This document shows positions 7,956 through 16,117 of a DNA stretch of 64,000 nucleotides, piece by piece. Numbering within the stretch: position 1 is the stretch's first letter; every line of letters begins with the position of its first letter. Source of the stretch: Micromonospora sp. WMMA1363 (GTDB taxonomy: Bacteria; Actinomycetota; Actinomycetes; Mycobacteriales; Micromonosporaceae). The notes under the pieces are model-generated. The model did no database searches. It was not told where the DNA came from and saw nothing but the letters and a program-made list of their open reading frames with translations. The DNA lies in assembly GCF_030345795.1 (NCBI RefSeq), contig NZ_JAUALB010000001.1:1607001-1671000 (forward strand), read 5' to 3'. A program made the position numbers and the translations under genes.

Positions 7956-10616
7956 GTGCCAGGGAGCGTCGACAACGTGGGTGACAGCTCAGCGGATGAG
8001 GCGTTACGCCTCGTCACCGCCGATCCGAAACGTGCCTTCGACACGGCGAGCGCCGCGCTCGCCGCCGCCCGCGCCAGCGGTGACCCCGACCAGGAGACCT
8101 TGGCACTGCGTGCGCTCGGCCTCGTCGCCCGGGAACAACACGACGCGGTTCGCGCCCTGCACCAGTTGCGCCAGGCGTGCCGGGTGGCGGAGACGGCGGG
8201 ACTGCGTGGTCGGGCGGCCGAGGCCCGGATGAGTCTCGCTCTGGTTCTCGACGAGGCCGGTCATCCGCGGCAGGCGCTGCGGGAGATCGACGCCGCGGCG
8301 CCGGCGCTCAGCGGGCTGCCCGCGGCGCGGCTGCAGATGCAGCGAGCACTGATCCTCGACCGGCTCGGCCGTTTCAAGGAGGCGATGGCCGGCTACACCG
8401 AGGCGCTGGCCGCGTTCCGCCGTGGTGACGACCGGCTGTGGCAGGCGCGTGCGCTGACCAACCGGGGGGTCCTGCACGCCTACCGCGGCAGCCTCCGCCA
8501 GGCGGAGGCCGACCTGCGGGCGGCCGAGCAGGGATACGCGGCGCTCGGTCAGGAGTTGGCCCTCGCCCAGGTCCGGCACAACCTCGGCTTCGTGTTGGCC
8601 CGGTCGGGCGACATTCCCGGGGCGCTGCGCTGGTACGACCTGGCCGACGAGTACTTCGCCCGCACCACCCGGCCGGCGATCGCCCTCATGGACCGCGGCG
8701 AGTTGCTGCTACGCGCCCGGCTGCTGCCCGAGGCCCGGGCGGCGGCCGAGGCGGCCCTCGACGCCGCACGGGCCAGCAGGATGGACCTGTTCGAGGCACA
8801 GGCCCGCCTGATGCTGGCCGAGGTCGCGCTGGCCGATGACGACCGAACGACCGCCCTGGAACAGGCGCGGGCGGCGCACCGTGCGTTCAGCCGGCAGGAC
8901 CGGCCAGCCTGGGCCGCACTCGCCCGCTACGTGGGGCTGCGGGCCGCCGCCCCGGGTGGGGCGGCGCACCTGAGGCAGGCCCGGTCCGTAGCGCGTGCGC
9001 TGTCGGCGAGCCACTGGCCGGTGCCGGCACTCGACGCCCGCCTCTACGCCGCTCGTTTCGCCCTCGACCGGGCGCTGAGCACCGGGCGGTACACCGAGGT
9101 GGCAGCGGTCGCCGAGGAGCTGAGCGCCATCCGTGCCGCCAGCCGCAACGGCCCCGCCCAGCTCCGGGCCCGTGCCTGGCACGCCGAGGCACTCCGCCGG
9201 GACGCCACCGGTGATCCGGCCGGAGCGCGCCGCGCGCTGAACGTGGGCATGGCGCTGTTGGACCGCTACCAGGCGGCCCTCGGCGCCACCGAGCTGCGGG
9301 TGTTGGCCGGGGGGTACGCCCTCGACCTGGCCAGCACCGGGCTGCGGCTAGCGGTGCGCGGTGGCCGAGCCCGAGCGATCCTGCGCTGGAGCGAGCGTTG
9401 CCGAGCCGCCGCGCTGCGATTGCCGCCGACCCGGCCACCGGACGAGGCCGAGCTCGCCGCCGATCTCGCCGAGCTGCGTCAGACGGTCGACGCGGCCACC
9501 CAGTCGGGTGCCGCGCCCGCGGCCACCCTCCTTCGGCGGCAGCGGGCCATAGAAGAGCGGATCCGCGCGCGGAGCTGGCGGGCGAGCGGCACCGACTCCG
9601 GCACCACCAACGGTGTCCCGCTGGACCGGCTCGCCGCTGGCCTCGCCGATCAGACACTGGTCGAGCTGCTCGACGTCGACGGCACGCTGCATGCCGTCGT
9701 GGTGAACGGCGGCCGGTTCCACACCCGGGCCCTGGGCGACCTCACCGCCGTCACCGACGAGCTACGGGCGTTGCGCTTCACGCTACGACGAATCCTGCTG
9801 GCGCACGGCGCCGACAGTTCCCGGGCGGCCGCCAAGGCGGCGACCGAGTATGCGGTACACCGGCTGGACGCGATGATCTTCGGGAAACTACGCCCGTGGC
9901 TCGGCGGCGGCGGACTGGTACTGGTACCGGTTGGCGCGCTGCACGCGATGCCGTGGGCGCTGCTGCCGACCTGCGCCGGCCGGGCTGTCAGTGTGGCACC
10001 GTCGGCGTCGGCGTGGCTCACGGCGTACTCGCGGCGCCGGACCGCGCAGGCCGCTCCCGGGCGGTACCCGGTGCTGGTCGCCGGTCCCGGTCTCGCGCAC
10101 GCGGCGGCGGAGGTTCGTCGGCTGGCCGAGGCGCTCGCCCCGGCCGAGGCGCTTCTGGGCGGGGACGCCACCGCGGAAGCTGTGCTCAAGGCGCTCGACG
10201 GCGCTCCGCTCGCCCATCTCGCCGCGCACGGCGAGTTCCGTACCGACAACCCCATGTTCTCGCACGTGCGCCTCGCCGACGGTCCGTTGACCGTGTACGA
10301 CCTGGAGCGGCTGGCCCGCGCACCCAGCACGGTGGTGCTCTCCGCCTGCGACGTGGGGTTGTCGGCCGTGCACCCCGGAGAGGAACTGATGGGACTCACG
10401 GCCGCGTTGTTACACCTGGGGACGGCGACCGTGCTGGCCAGCGTACTCCCGGCGCTGGACTCGGCGGCGCAGGAACTGATGGTGGACGTGCACCGACGGC
10501 TGGCCGCCGGTGATCCCCCGGCGCGTGCCCTGGCCGGCGCCCAGGCGGAGTTCGGCGGCGGCGTGGACGCCCGCGCGGCCACCGCCGCCGCCTTCGTCTG
10601 TTTCGGAGCCGGCTGA
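7956..10616 (+). CDS. TPR-CHAT protein (caspase-like protease domain)
   Basis: The 886-residue protein has an N-terminal array of helical TPR-like repeats (about residues 10-420) and a C-terminal CHAT domain (about 640-886). The CHAT domain is related to caspases and separase; its likely catalytic pair is His758 in HLAAHGEF and Cys798 in VVLSACDVG, both in the expected order and spacing, followed by the conserved GEELMGLTAALLHLG stretch. TPR-CHAT proteins are scaffolded proteases that act on specific partners, for example in type III-E CRISPR and other defence or signalling modules. The frame is open far upstream, but the GTG at 7956 has an AGGA site 7 bases before it and precedes the first repeat; GTG at 7977 is an alternative. 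Target unknown; neighbours are an ECF sigma factor and a subtilisin. Confidence 0.8.
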   Translation: MPGSVDNVGDSSADEALRLVTADPKRAFDTASAALAAARASGDPDQETLALRALGLVAREQHDAVRALHQLRQACRVAETAGLRGRAAEARMSLALVLDEAGHPRQALREIDAAAPALSGLPAARLQMQRALILDRLGRFKEAMAGYTEALAAFRRGDDRLWQARALTNRGVLHAYRGSLRQAEADLRAAEQGYAALGQELALAQVRHNLGFVLARSGDIPGALRWYDLADEYFARTTRPAIALMDRGELLLRARLLPEARAAAEAALDAARASRMDLFEAQARLMLAEVALADDDRTTALEQARAAHRAFSRQDRPAWAALARYVGLRAAAPGGAAHLRQARSVARALSASHWPVPALDARLYAARFALDRALSTGRYTEVAAVAEELSAIRAASRNGPAQLRARAWHAEALRRDATGDPAGARRALNVGMALLDRYQAALGATELRVLAGGYALDLASTGLRLAVRGGRARAILRWSERCRAAALRLPPTRPPDEAELAADLAELRQTVDAATQSGAAPAATLLRRQRAIEERIRARSWRASGTDSGTTNGVPLDRLAAGLADQTLVELLDVDGTLHAVVVNGGRFHTRALGDLTAVTDELRALRFTLRRILLAHGADSSRAAAKAATEYAVHRLDAMIFGKLRPWLGGGGLVLVPVGALHAMPWALLPTCAGRAVSVAPSASAWLTAYSRRRTAQAAPGRYPVLVAGPGLAHAAAEVRRLAEALAPAEALLGGDATAEAVLKALDGAPLAHLAAHGEFRTDNPMFSHVRLADGPLTVYDLERLARAPSTVVLSACDVGLSAVHPGEELMGLTAALLHLGTATVLASVLPALDSAAQELMVDVHRRLAAGDPPARALAGAQAEFGGGVDARAATAAAFVCFGAG

Positions 10617-10869
10617 CCTCTGGCTCACCCGCGGTGGGCCGGTCGGTCCGAGTCCGGGTCTCGGGTAGCCGGCGCCCAGATGTCGTGGTGGCGACACCGA
10701 TCCGATGTATCAGGCGGGCACCGCTGCCGCTCTTGTGCGGTGACCGACGCCGTGCGACTGGCCGGCCGGCACGGGCCTCGGCCCGCCTCGGCAGCTGGCC
10801 GCACAACGCCGTCATAACGGGTGGTTCCTAGCTTCGACCCCGGCACCCGATGAGAATGAGGTGTTGAAC

Positions 10870-11496
10870 GTGCTCCAGGCAACGAACTCCGACCACCGGG
10901 TGGGTGCCGTCGGAGACCACACCGAGGCCACCGGCCCCCTTGTCGTTGGTATCGGTGGCACCATGCGCCCTGGCTCGTCCACGGAGCGGGCCGTCCGGGC
11001 GGTCCTGTCCGCCGCGGAGGCGGCTGGTGCCCACACGCTGCTCCTCGGCGCCTCCGCGCTGCAGCTGCCGCTGTACCTTCCCGGCGAGACCCGGCGGACG
11101 GTGCCGACCCGGCAGCTCATCGCCGCCGTGCGCCGGGCTGACGGCCTCGTGATCGGCACGCCGGCCTACCACGGTGGCGTCTCCGGGCTCGTCAAGAACG
11201 CCCTCGACTACATCGAGGACCTTCGGGAGGCACCGCGCCCCTACCTTCACGGCCGCGCCGTCGGCTGTGTGGTCACCGCCCGCGGACCACAGGCCGCGTC
11301 GGCGCTTGCCGGTCTCCGCGCGGTCGTGCACGCGCTCCGCGGCTGGCCGACGCCGCTTGGCGTGACAGTCAACATGGACGACGTCACCTTCGCCTCCGAC
11401 GGTGCGAGCACCAACCCACACATCTCGTGGCAGCTGGCCACGATGGGCCGGCAGGTCGTCGAGTTCGCCCGTCGGCGAACCGGCGCACTGACCTGA
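10870..11496 (+). CDS. NADPH-dependent FMN reductase-like flavoprotein, first gene of alkaloid cluster
   Basis: The 208-residue protein is a flavodoxin-fold NAD(P)H:FMN reductase. It has the family start VGIGGTMRPGSSTERAV (phosphate-binding loop) and the flavin-ring motif GTPAYHGGVSGLVKNALDY. An upstream GTG at 10861 is in frame, but a full GAGGTG ribosome site at 10858-10863 lies 6 bases before GTG 10870, which decides the start. It is followed 143 bases later by the scaffold-peptide gene. In ammosamide biosynthesis a flavoprotein oxidises the indole of a peptide-bound Trp. This protein could be that oxidase or could supply reduced flavin to it; I cannot tell which from the sequence. Confidence 0.85.
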   Translation: MLQATNSDHRVGAVGDHTEATGPLVVGIGGTMRPGSSTERAVRAVLSAAEAAGAHTLLLGASALQLPLYLPGETRRTVPTRQLIAAVRRADGLVIGTPAYHGGVSGLVKNALDYIEDLREAPRPYLHGRAVGCVVTARGPQAASALAGLRAVVHALRGWPTPLGVTVNMDDVTFASDGASTNPHISWQLATMGRQVVEFARRRTGALT

Positions 11497-11639
11497 CTCG
11501 ACGGGACACCCGGTCGACCGCTGCGCTGCGGCCCTGTCCCCGATCCGCCACCGCGCGGCCGGGTGGAACGACTTTCCCGTATCCACCGGCCGCCTGTCCG
11601 TTCTCCGCCAGGCCGATCAATTCCGGAATGGAGCAGATC

Positions 11640-11891
11640 ATGGAAGACGTCACCCGCCCCGCCGAACCCGCACCAGCGACGGACGCCGCCGCACCCGCAT
11701 CGTCCGGTCCGCAGTCGCCGAACGACACGCTGGCACCTGCGCCCGTCGACAGGCAGTCAGCGGACCCGCAGTCCCCTGACCCCGACGTGGAAGGGCTTGA
11801 CGAACTCGACGATGTCGACTTCGACCTCGACGAGGTGGAGAACAAGATCGCTCCACTCGCCCTCGCGTCGACCGAGGCAGTCGGATGGTGA
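11640..11891 (+). CDS. Scaffold (precursor) peptide ending in Trp
   Basis: This 83-residue peptide is the likely scaffold of the alkaloid pathway. Residues 1-50 are rich in Pro, Ala and Ser and probably disordered. Residues 50-70 are highly acidic (GLDELDDVDFDLDEVEN), the kind of segment RiPP enzymes bind. The tail is KIAPLALASTEAVGW, with Trp83 as the last coded residue just before TGA. There are no Cys residues and no lanthipeptide-like Ser/Thr-rich core, which argues against a lanthipeptide. A GGAG site at 11630-11633 lies 6 bases before the ATG; an in-frame ATG at 11628 would overlap that site. The stop overlaps the next gene by 7 bases. In the related ammosamide pathway PEARLs extend such a peptide with Trp; whether Trp83 is the oxidised residue or only the acceptor must be tested. 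Confidence 0.85.
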   Translation: MEDVTRPAEPAPATDAAAPASSGPQSPNDTLAPAPVDRQSADPQSPDPDVEGLDELDDVDFDLDEVENKIAPLALASTEAVGW

Positions 11892-13675
11892 CCCCGACCG
11901 TCGCCGCCGTCCGGGTCGACGTCAACACCGGCCCCGCCGCATCCTACGCCGGGCTACGCGAATGCCTCGGTGCGCTGCGCGCGGCGGGTGCCGACTTCGG
12001 TGACCTGCCGGCCCGGCACGCGTCGGAGTGGGCCGAGCTGTTCCCGGCGGACTGTGCGCGGAACAACCCGCCGCTGCTCGAGGAGATCGCACTCGCACCC
12101 TCCGAACGGCGGCTCCACCGAGAGAGCGAGCAGGTGTACCGGGTGCTCTCGGTGGCCGCCGCCGCCCTCTGCGCGGGCACCGCGGAACTGGGACGACCGC
12201 TACTGGTCAACGGCGTCGGTGGCACCGATCTGTCGTCCCTGCGTGGCCTGATGCGGGCGGTGGAGCACTCACGGGTCGTCCCCGGCGCCGCCCTGCTGCT
12301 GCACGCTCCAGAATCGGTCCGGGCCCCGCTCGGTCGGCACGCCGACTACCGCGCCGAACGGATCCGCTGCCTACGTCGGATGAACGTGCCGATCACCACC
12401 GACGACCTGGTGGCGGACCTACCGACGGACACCGAAGCGCGTTTCGAGCCGGTCACCGAGGAAGGCCAGCTCTACCGCCGGGCACGAGACGGTGACAGCT
12501 CCGCCGTCGACCGGGTCGCCGCCTCACTGGCCTACTGCCGCCGGGCGTTCTTCTCCGCGAACTGGGAGGGCATGGCGGTCGTGGCCGACGCCGCGATCGA
12601 CCTGCTGTCCGGGATTCCCGAACCGGCCATCCCGGAGCTGTTGGCCAAGGCCGAGCGCGAGGAGGAACTCGTCCACGCCATCGAGTTCGAAACCGCGATC
12701 CTGCGCAGCACGGCCGACATCCGCGGGTTCCTCCTCAAGGTGCTCGGCATCCAGGCCGGATTCCGCGGCGACCAGGAGGCGGCCATCACGGCGTTCCGTG
12801 CCATCCGGGAGCGCGGCGACGGGCTCTCACCGGAGATCCGCGCGCAGTCGCACCTGTACGCGGCGCTCACGCTCTCCAAGCGCAAACACCACCTGGCCGA
12901 GGCGATCGCCGAGGTCGAGCAGGGATTCGAGGTCGTCCGGGAACGCCCGGACGAGGCCGACAGCGTCCGCCGTGAGCGGGGCTGGCTGCACAACCTGCGC
13001 GGGCTGACCCTGTTCGCCGAACGGCGCCTCGGCGCGGCATTCGAGCACGAGAAGCAGGCCCTGGCCTGTTTGGCGGACCTGACCGACGCCAGCTCCGCCC
13101 ACCTGCGGATCAACCTGTACTCCAACATCAGCGTGTTGCAGGAGAAGGCCGGCAAGCACTGGTCCGCCCTGCGGACCTGGGAGAAGTTCCAGCAGGCTAC
13201 CGGCTCCTCCAACGCGGGCTTCGCCAAGCACCACGCGTACCGCAGCGCCGGGCTGAGGCTGCTGGTCGGTGACCGCGACGCCGCTCTCGAGGACCTCGAC
13301 ACCACCCTCACCAACGCGGCCGAGCTGAACGACGTCTTCCACCAGGCGGAGGTCCGCCTCGAGCTGGGAAAGCTGCACGCCACGGCGGGTGACCGCGAGG
13401 CCGCGGCCGAGGAGTACGTGCGGGCCGAGAACACGGCCCGACTTCTCGGCGACCCCTACCGGATCGCCCTCGCACAGGCCGGGCAGGTGATGACGGGCGG
13501 AGCCTCGACCGTCGCCCGGTCCGCGGTGGCGAACGCCTCGCTGAGTCTGACCCGGCCCACCGACGCGGAGACCCTCGCGACGGCGGTGGCCGGCGGGAAG
13601 GACCTGGCCGGGCTGCTACCGGCACCTCGCACCAAACTCAACCGCCCCTTCGATCTGATCAACTTCCAGGACTGA
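11885..13675 (+). CDS. TPR-like helical protein coupled to scaffold peptide
   Basis: The 596-residue protein starts with ATG 11885 inside the last codons of the precursor gene, so translation is coupled. The middle and C-terminal parts (about residues 200-540) are a run of helix pairs with TPR-like spacing (for example FRGDQEAAITAFRAI, ERRLGAAFEHEKQAL, GDREAAAEEYVRAENTARLLGD). The N-terminal 190 residues form a separate domain with pieces reminiscent of an alpha/beta fold. No catalytic signature is evident. The C-terminus ends in LNRPFDLINFQD. The position immediately after the precursor suggests it binds the peptide or holds the PEARLs and oxidases together. That is inference; no function for this family is known to me. 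Confidence 0.75.
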   Translation: MVTPTVAAVRVDVNTGPAASYAGLRECLGALRAAGADFGDLPARHASEWAELFPADCARNNPPLLEEIALAPSERRLHRESEQVYRVLSVAAAALCAGTAELGRPLLVNGVGGTDLSSLRGLMRAVEHSRVVPGAALLLHAPESVRAPLGRHADYRAERIRCLRRMNVPITTDDLVADLPTDTEARFEPVTEEGQLYRRARDGDSSAVDRVAASLAYCRRAFFSANWEGMAVVADAAIDLLSGIPEPAIPELLAKAEREEELVHAIEFETAILRSTADIRGFLLKVLGIQAGFRGDQEAAITAFRAIRERGDGLSPEIRAQSHLYAALTLSKRKHHLAEAIAEVEQGFEVVRERPDEADSVRRERGWLHNLRGLTLFAERRLGAAFEHEKQALACLADLTDASSAHLRINLYSNISVLQEKAGKHWSALRTWEKFQQATGSSNAGFAKHHAYRSAGLRLLVGDRDAALEDLDTTLTNAAELNDVFHQAEVRLELGKLHATAGDREAAAEEYVRAENTARLLGDPYRIALAQAGQVMTGGASTVARSAVANASLSLTRPTDAETLATAVAGGKDLAGLLPAPRTKLNRPFDLINFQD

Positions 13676-13678
13676 CCG

Positions 13679-16117
13679 ATGACCGAACAACCGACACGCT
13701 GGCAGTTGTATCCGCGACTCCTGCTGCGACGGGCGGGCTTCGGCATCGATCTGCTGACCGTCCTGGCGGACGGCCCCACCCTCGCGGCGGCCGAGAGGTA
13801 CCGCGGGGCGGAAAGACAGTTCGCCCGCTGCCGTAGCCGGCTACTCGAGGACATCGCCAAGACCGTCACGCGCGCCGACCGGCAGTCGGACCGGGCAAAG
13901 CTGCGCGAGTTGTCCCGGGCGCGCAGTCGGGCCGGGCGCGGGCTGTCCGTCGACCGGGGGTCGATGAACCCCGAAGTGGGCCCGGCGGTCCTGGACTACG
14001 GCACGGCGCACACCGCGCGGGAACAGGCCGCCCGGCGGCTGACCGACGTCCTTGCCCAGGAGGCGTCGCACCGGCCAGATCGGATCCACGCGCTGCTCGC
14101 CGACGATCGGGTGTGCGACGCGCTCCTGCAGCTGTCGCCCTCGTTCCACGGTGAGGTGGTGCGCTGGACGGACGGTTGGGCCCACCGCGGCGGTAGCCAG
14201 CAGCGCGGCCGCGCCAAGGACCGCGCCTTCTACCGTCGCGTCTACCTGTACGGGCAACGCCTCGCCGCGAAGAACGAGACGACGAGCTTCTTCGGACCAC
14301 TGGTCCATGGACGGGTCGACCGCACCGCCGAGGGGATCGGGCTGGGTCCCGAAACGGCCACCGGCGTCCACCTTCTCGAGGCTCAGACCGCGTTCTGGGC
14401 CGTCTGCGAGTTGGCACGACACCTCGGCACCGACCCCGCCGTCCGGGATCGGCTGCCGGTGACCTGGGTGCCGTCCTGCCGCCGGCAGGACGGCGGCGCG
14501 GCCGGATCGGGCACGATCCACACCGCCGCCGACCGGCGGATCACGCTGTCCGGTGCCCGGTGGGCGCTCGCTCGCGGCGTCGACGACCGGCGCTCGGTGC
14601 GGGACCTCGCGGTCGCCGCCGGAGTCGGGGTCGTCGAAGCACGTCACCTGCTGGACCGGCTGCGGCAGGCCGGCGCGGTGCGCCTCTGGCCCGAGCCGCC
14701 TTCCACCACCGCCCGGCCCTTGGACTGGCTGGTCTCCTGGGCCGACCGGCACGCGGACGGCACCGACTGGCCGGCCAGGCTACGCCGCCTCGCCGGGCTG
14801 GCCGACCGGTACGCGGCCGCCGAGGGGCACCGCGCCCGGGCCACTGCGCTGACCGAGGTGGAGGCGGGCTTCACCGCCCTCACCGCGCGTGACGCCCGCC
14901 GCGCGGGCGGCCAGATGTACGCCGACCGGCTGGTGGTGTCCCTGGACGCCAAGGGCGACCAGAGTCCCGTCGTGGTCGGCGGCGACGTCGCCCGCCGCTG
15001 GGAGGAACACCTCACCCCGATCCTGGACGTGGCGGCCCGCTACGGCGAACTACACCAGCGGGTCGCGGCGGACCTGTGCGCGGGGATCCTCCGTGCGGCG
15101 GGCGCCGACGCCCTGCCCTACGACGAGCTGATCCGGCGGGTCCGGCCGGCCGTCGAGGCGGGCGCCCTGACCGATCTGTCGCATCCGGTCGACGAGTTCA
15201 CGCGGGCCTACACGGCGCTGGTGCGCTCCGGTCTGCACGGACAGGAGGCGCGGCTGACGCCGGCGGACCTGGTGGCCCTGGCGCCAGATCCCGGCCGCGA
15301 CCGGTTCGTCAGCCCGGATCTGATGCTGGAGCGCCAACCGGCGGGCCCGGAGCTGCTGGTCCTGGGTGAGCTACACCCCTACGTCTTCGCCTGGGGTTCG
15401 CAGGGGCTGTTCTGCGACGACCAGGACCGGATGTTGGCGGATTTCGCCGCGGGGCTCGAGCCGTGGGGTGGTCGCGGTCAGCTCGCCACGGTCATCCGGC
15501 GGCGGCGCCACAAGGGACTGGTCGCCGACTGGTTCCCCGGACGATTCATCGAGATCACCTCATTCGCCACGGAGGACCGGGACCGTACCGTACCGCTCAC
15601 TGATCTGACCGCCGTTCTCGTGGACGGCGTACCGCGACTGCGCACACCCGACGGCGAACTCAGCCTCTACGCCGGCGAGGACGACCACGTCCACCTGCGA
15701 GCGTTCGCCGCACCCGGAGTGGCCCTACCACTGGTTCGGTTCGGGAACCTCGCACCCCGGATCCGGGTCGGTGATGTGATCGTGCAGCGGGCCCGCTGGT
15801 GGTTCGGCTCCGCCGACCTCGGGGTCGACGCGGTCCGGGACGCCACCGGCGCGTTCCTCGCGGTGCAGTCCCTGCGCGCACGACATGGCCTGCCCCGCTT
15901 CTGCTTCGCCTCGGCGGCGCATGAGCCGAAGCCCGTCGGAGTCGACCTGGACAACCCCCTGGCGGTGGACACCCTGGTGGCGATGACGTTGGCCGGCGAG
16001 GACCGGACGGTCTCGCTGGCGGAGATGCGGCCCGCACCGGACGCCCTGTGGCTGCGACACGGCGGGAGACCGGTGACCTCCGAATTCCGTATCGCCATGA
16101 AAAGAGCCTCGTCGTGA
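13679..16117 (+). CDS. LanB-like peptide aminoacyl-tRNA ligase (PEARL) 1
   Basis: The 812-residue protein matches the glutamylation half of class I lanthipeptide dehydratases. Family marks are PRLLLRRAGFGIDLL at the N-terminus, KNETTSFFGP at about residues 198-207, LGELHPYVFA near 560, and the C-terminal HGLPRFCFASAAHEPKPV followed by VDLDNPLAVD. The elimination (SpaB_C) domain of true dehydratases, which brings them to about 1000 residues, is missing, and no LanC gene is present. Such stand-alone LanBs are PEARLs, which use aminoacyl-tRNA to add an amino acid to the C-terminus of a scaffold peptide. Which tRNA this one uses (Trp, Gly or other) cannot be read. It lies 3 bases after the TPR-like gene and overlaps the next PEARL. 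Confidence 0.85.
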   Translation: MTEQPTRWQLYPRLLLRRAGFGIDLLTVLADGPTLAAAERYRGAERQFARCRSRLLEDIAKTVTRADRQSDRAKLRELSRARSRAGRGLSVDRGSMNPEVGPAVLDYGTAHTAREQAARRLTDVLAQEASHRPDRIHALLADDRVCDALLQLSPSFHGEVVRWTDGWAHRGGSQQRGRAKDRAFYRRVYLYGQRLAAKNETTSFFGPLVHGRVDRTAEGIGLGPETATGVHLLEAQTAFWAVCELARHLGTDPAVRDRLPVTWVPSCRRQDGGAAGSGTIHTAADRRITLSGARWALARGVDDRRSVRDLAVAAGVGVVEARHLLDRLRQAGAVRLWPEPPSTTARPLDWLVSWADRHADGTDWPARLRRLAGLADRYAAAEGHRARATALTEVEAGFTALTARDARRAGGQMYADRLVVSLDAKGDQSPVVVGGDVARRWEEHLTPILDVAARYGELHQRVAADLCAGILRAAGADALPYDELIRRVRPAVEAGALTDLSHPVDEFTRAYTALVRSGLHGQEARLTPADLVALAPDPGRDRFVSPDLMLERQPAGPELLVLGELHPYVFAWGSQGLFCDDQDRMLADFAAGLEPWGGRGQLATVIRRRRHKGLVADWFPGRFIEITSFATEDRDRTVPLTDLTAVLVDGVPRLRTPDGELSLYAGEDDHVHLRAFAAPGVALPLVRFGNLAPRIRVGDVIVQRARWWFGSADLGVDAVRDATGAFLAVQSLRARHGLPRFCFASAAHEPKPVGVDLDNPLAVDTLVAMTLAGEDRTVSLAEMRPAPDALWLRHGGRPVTSEFRIAMKRASS

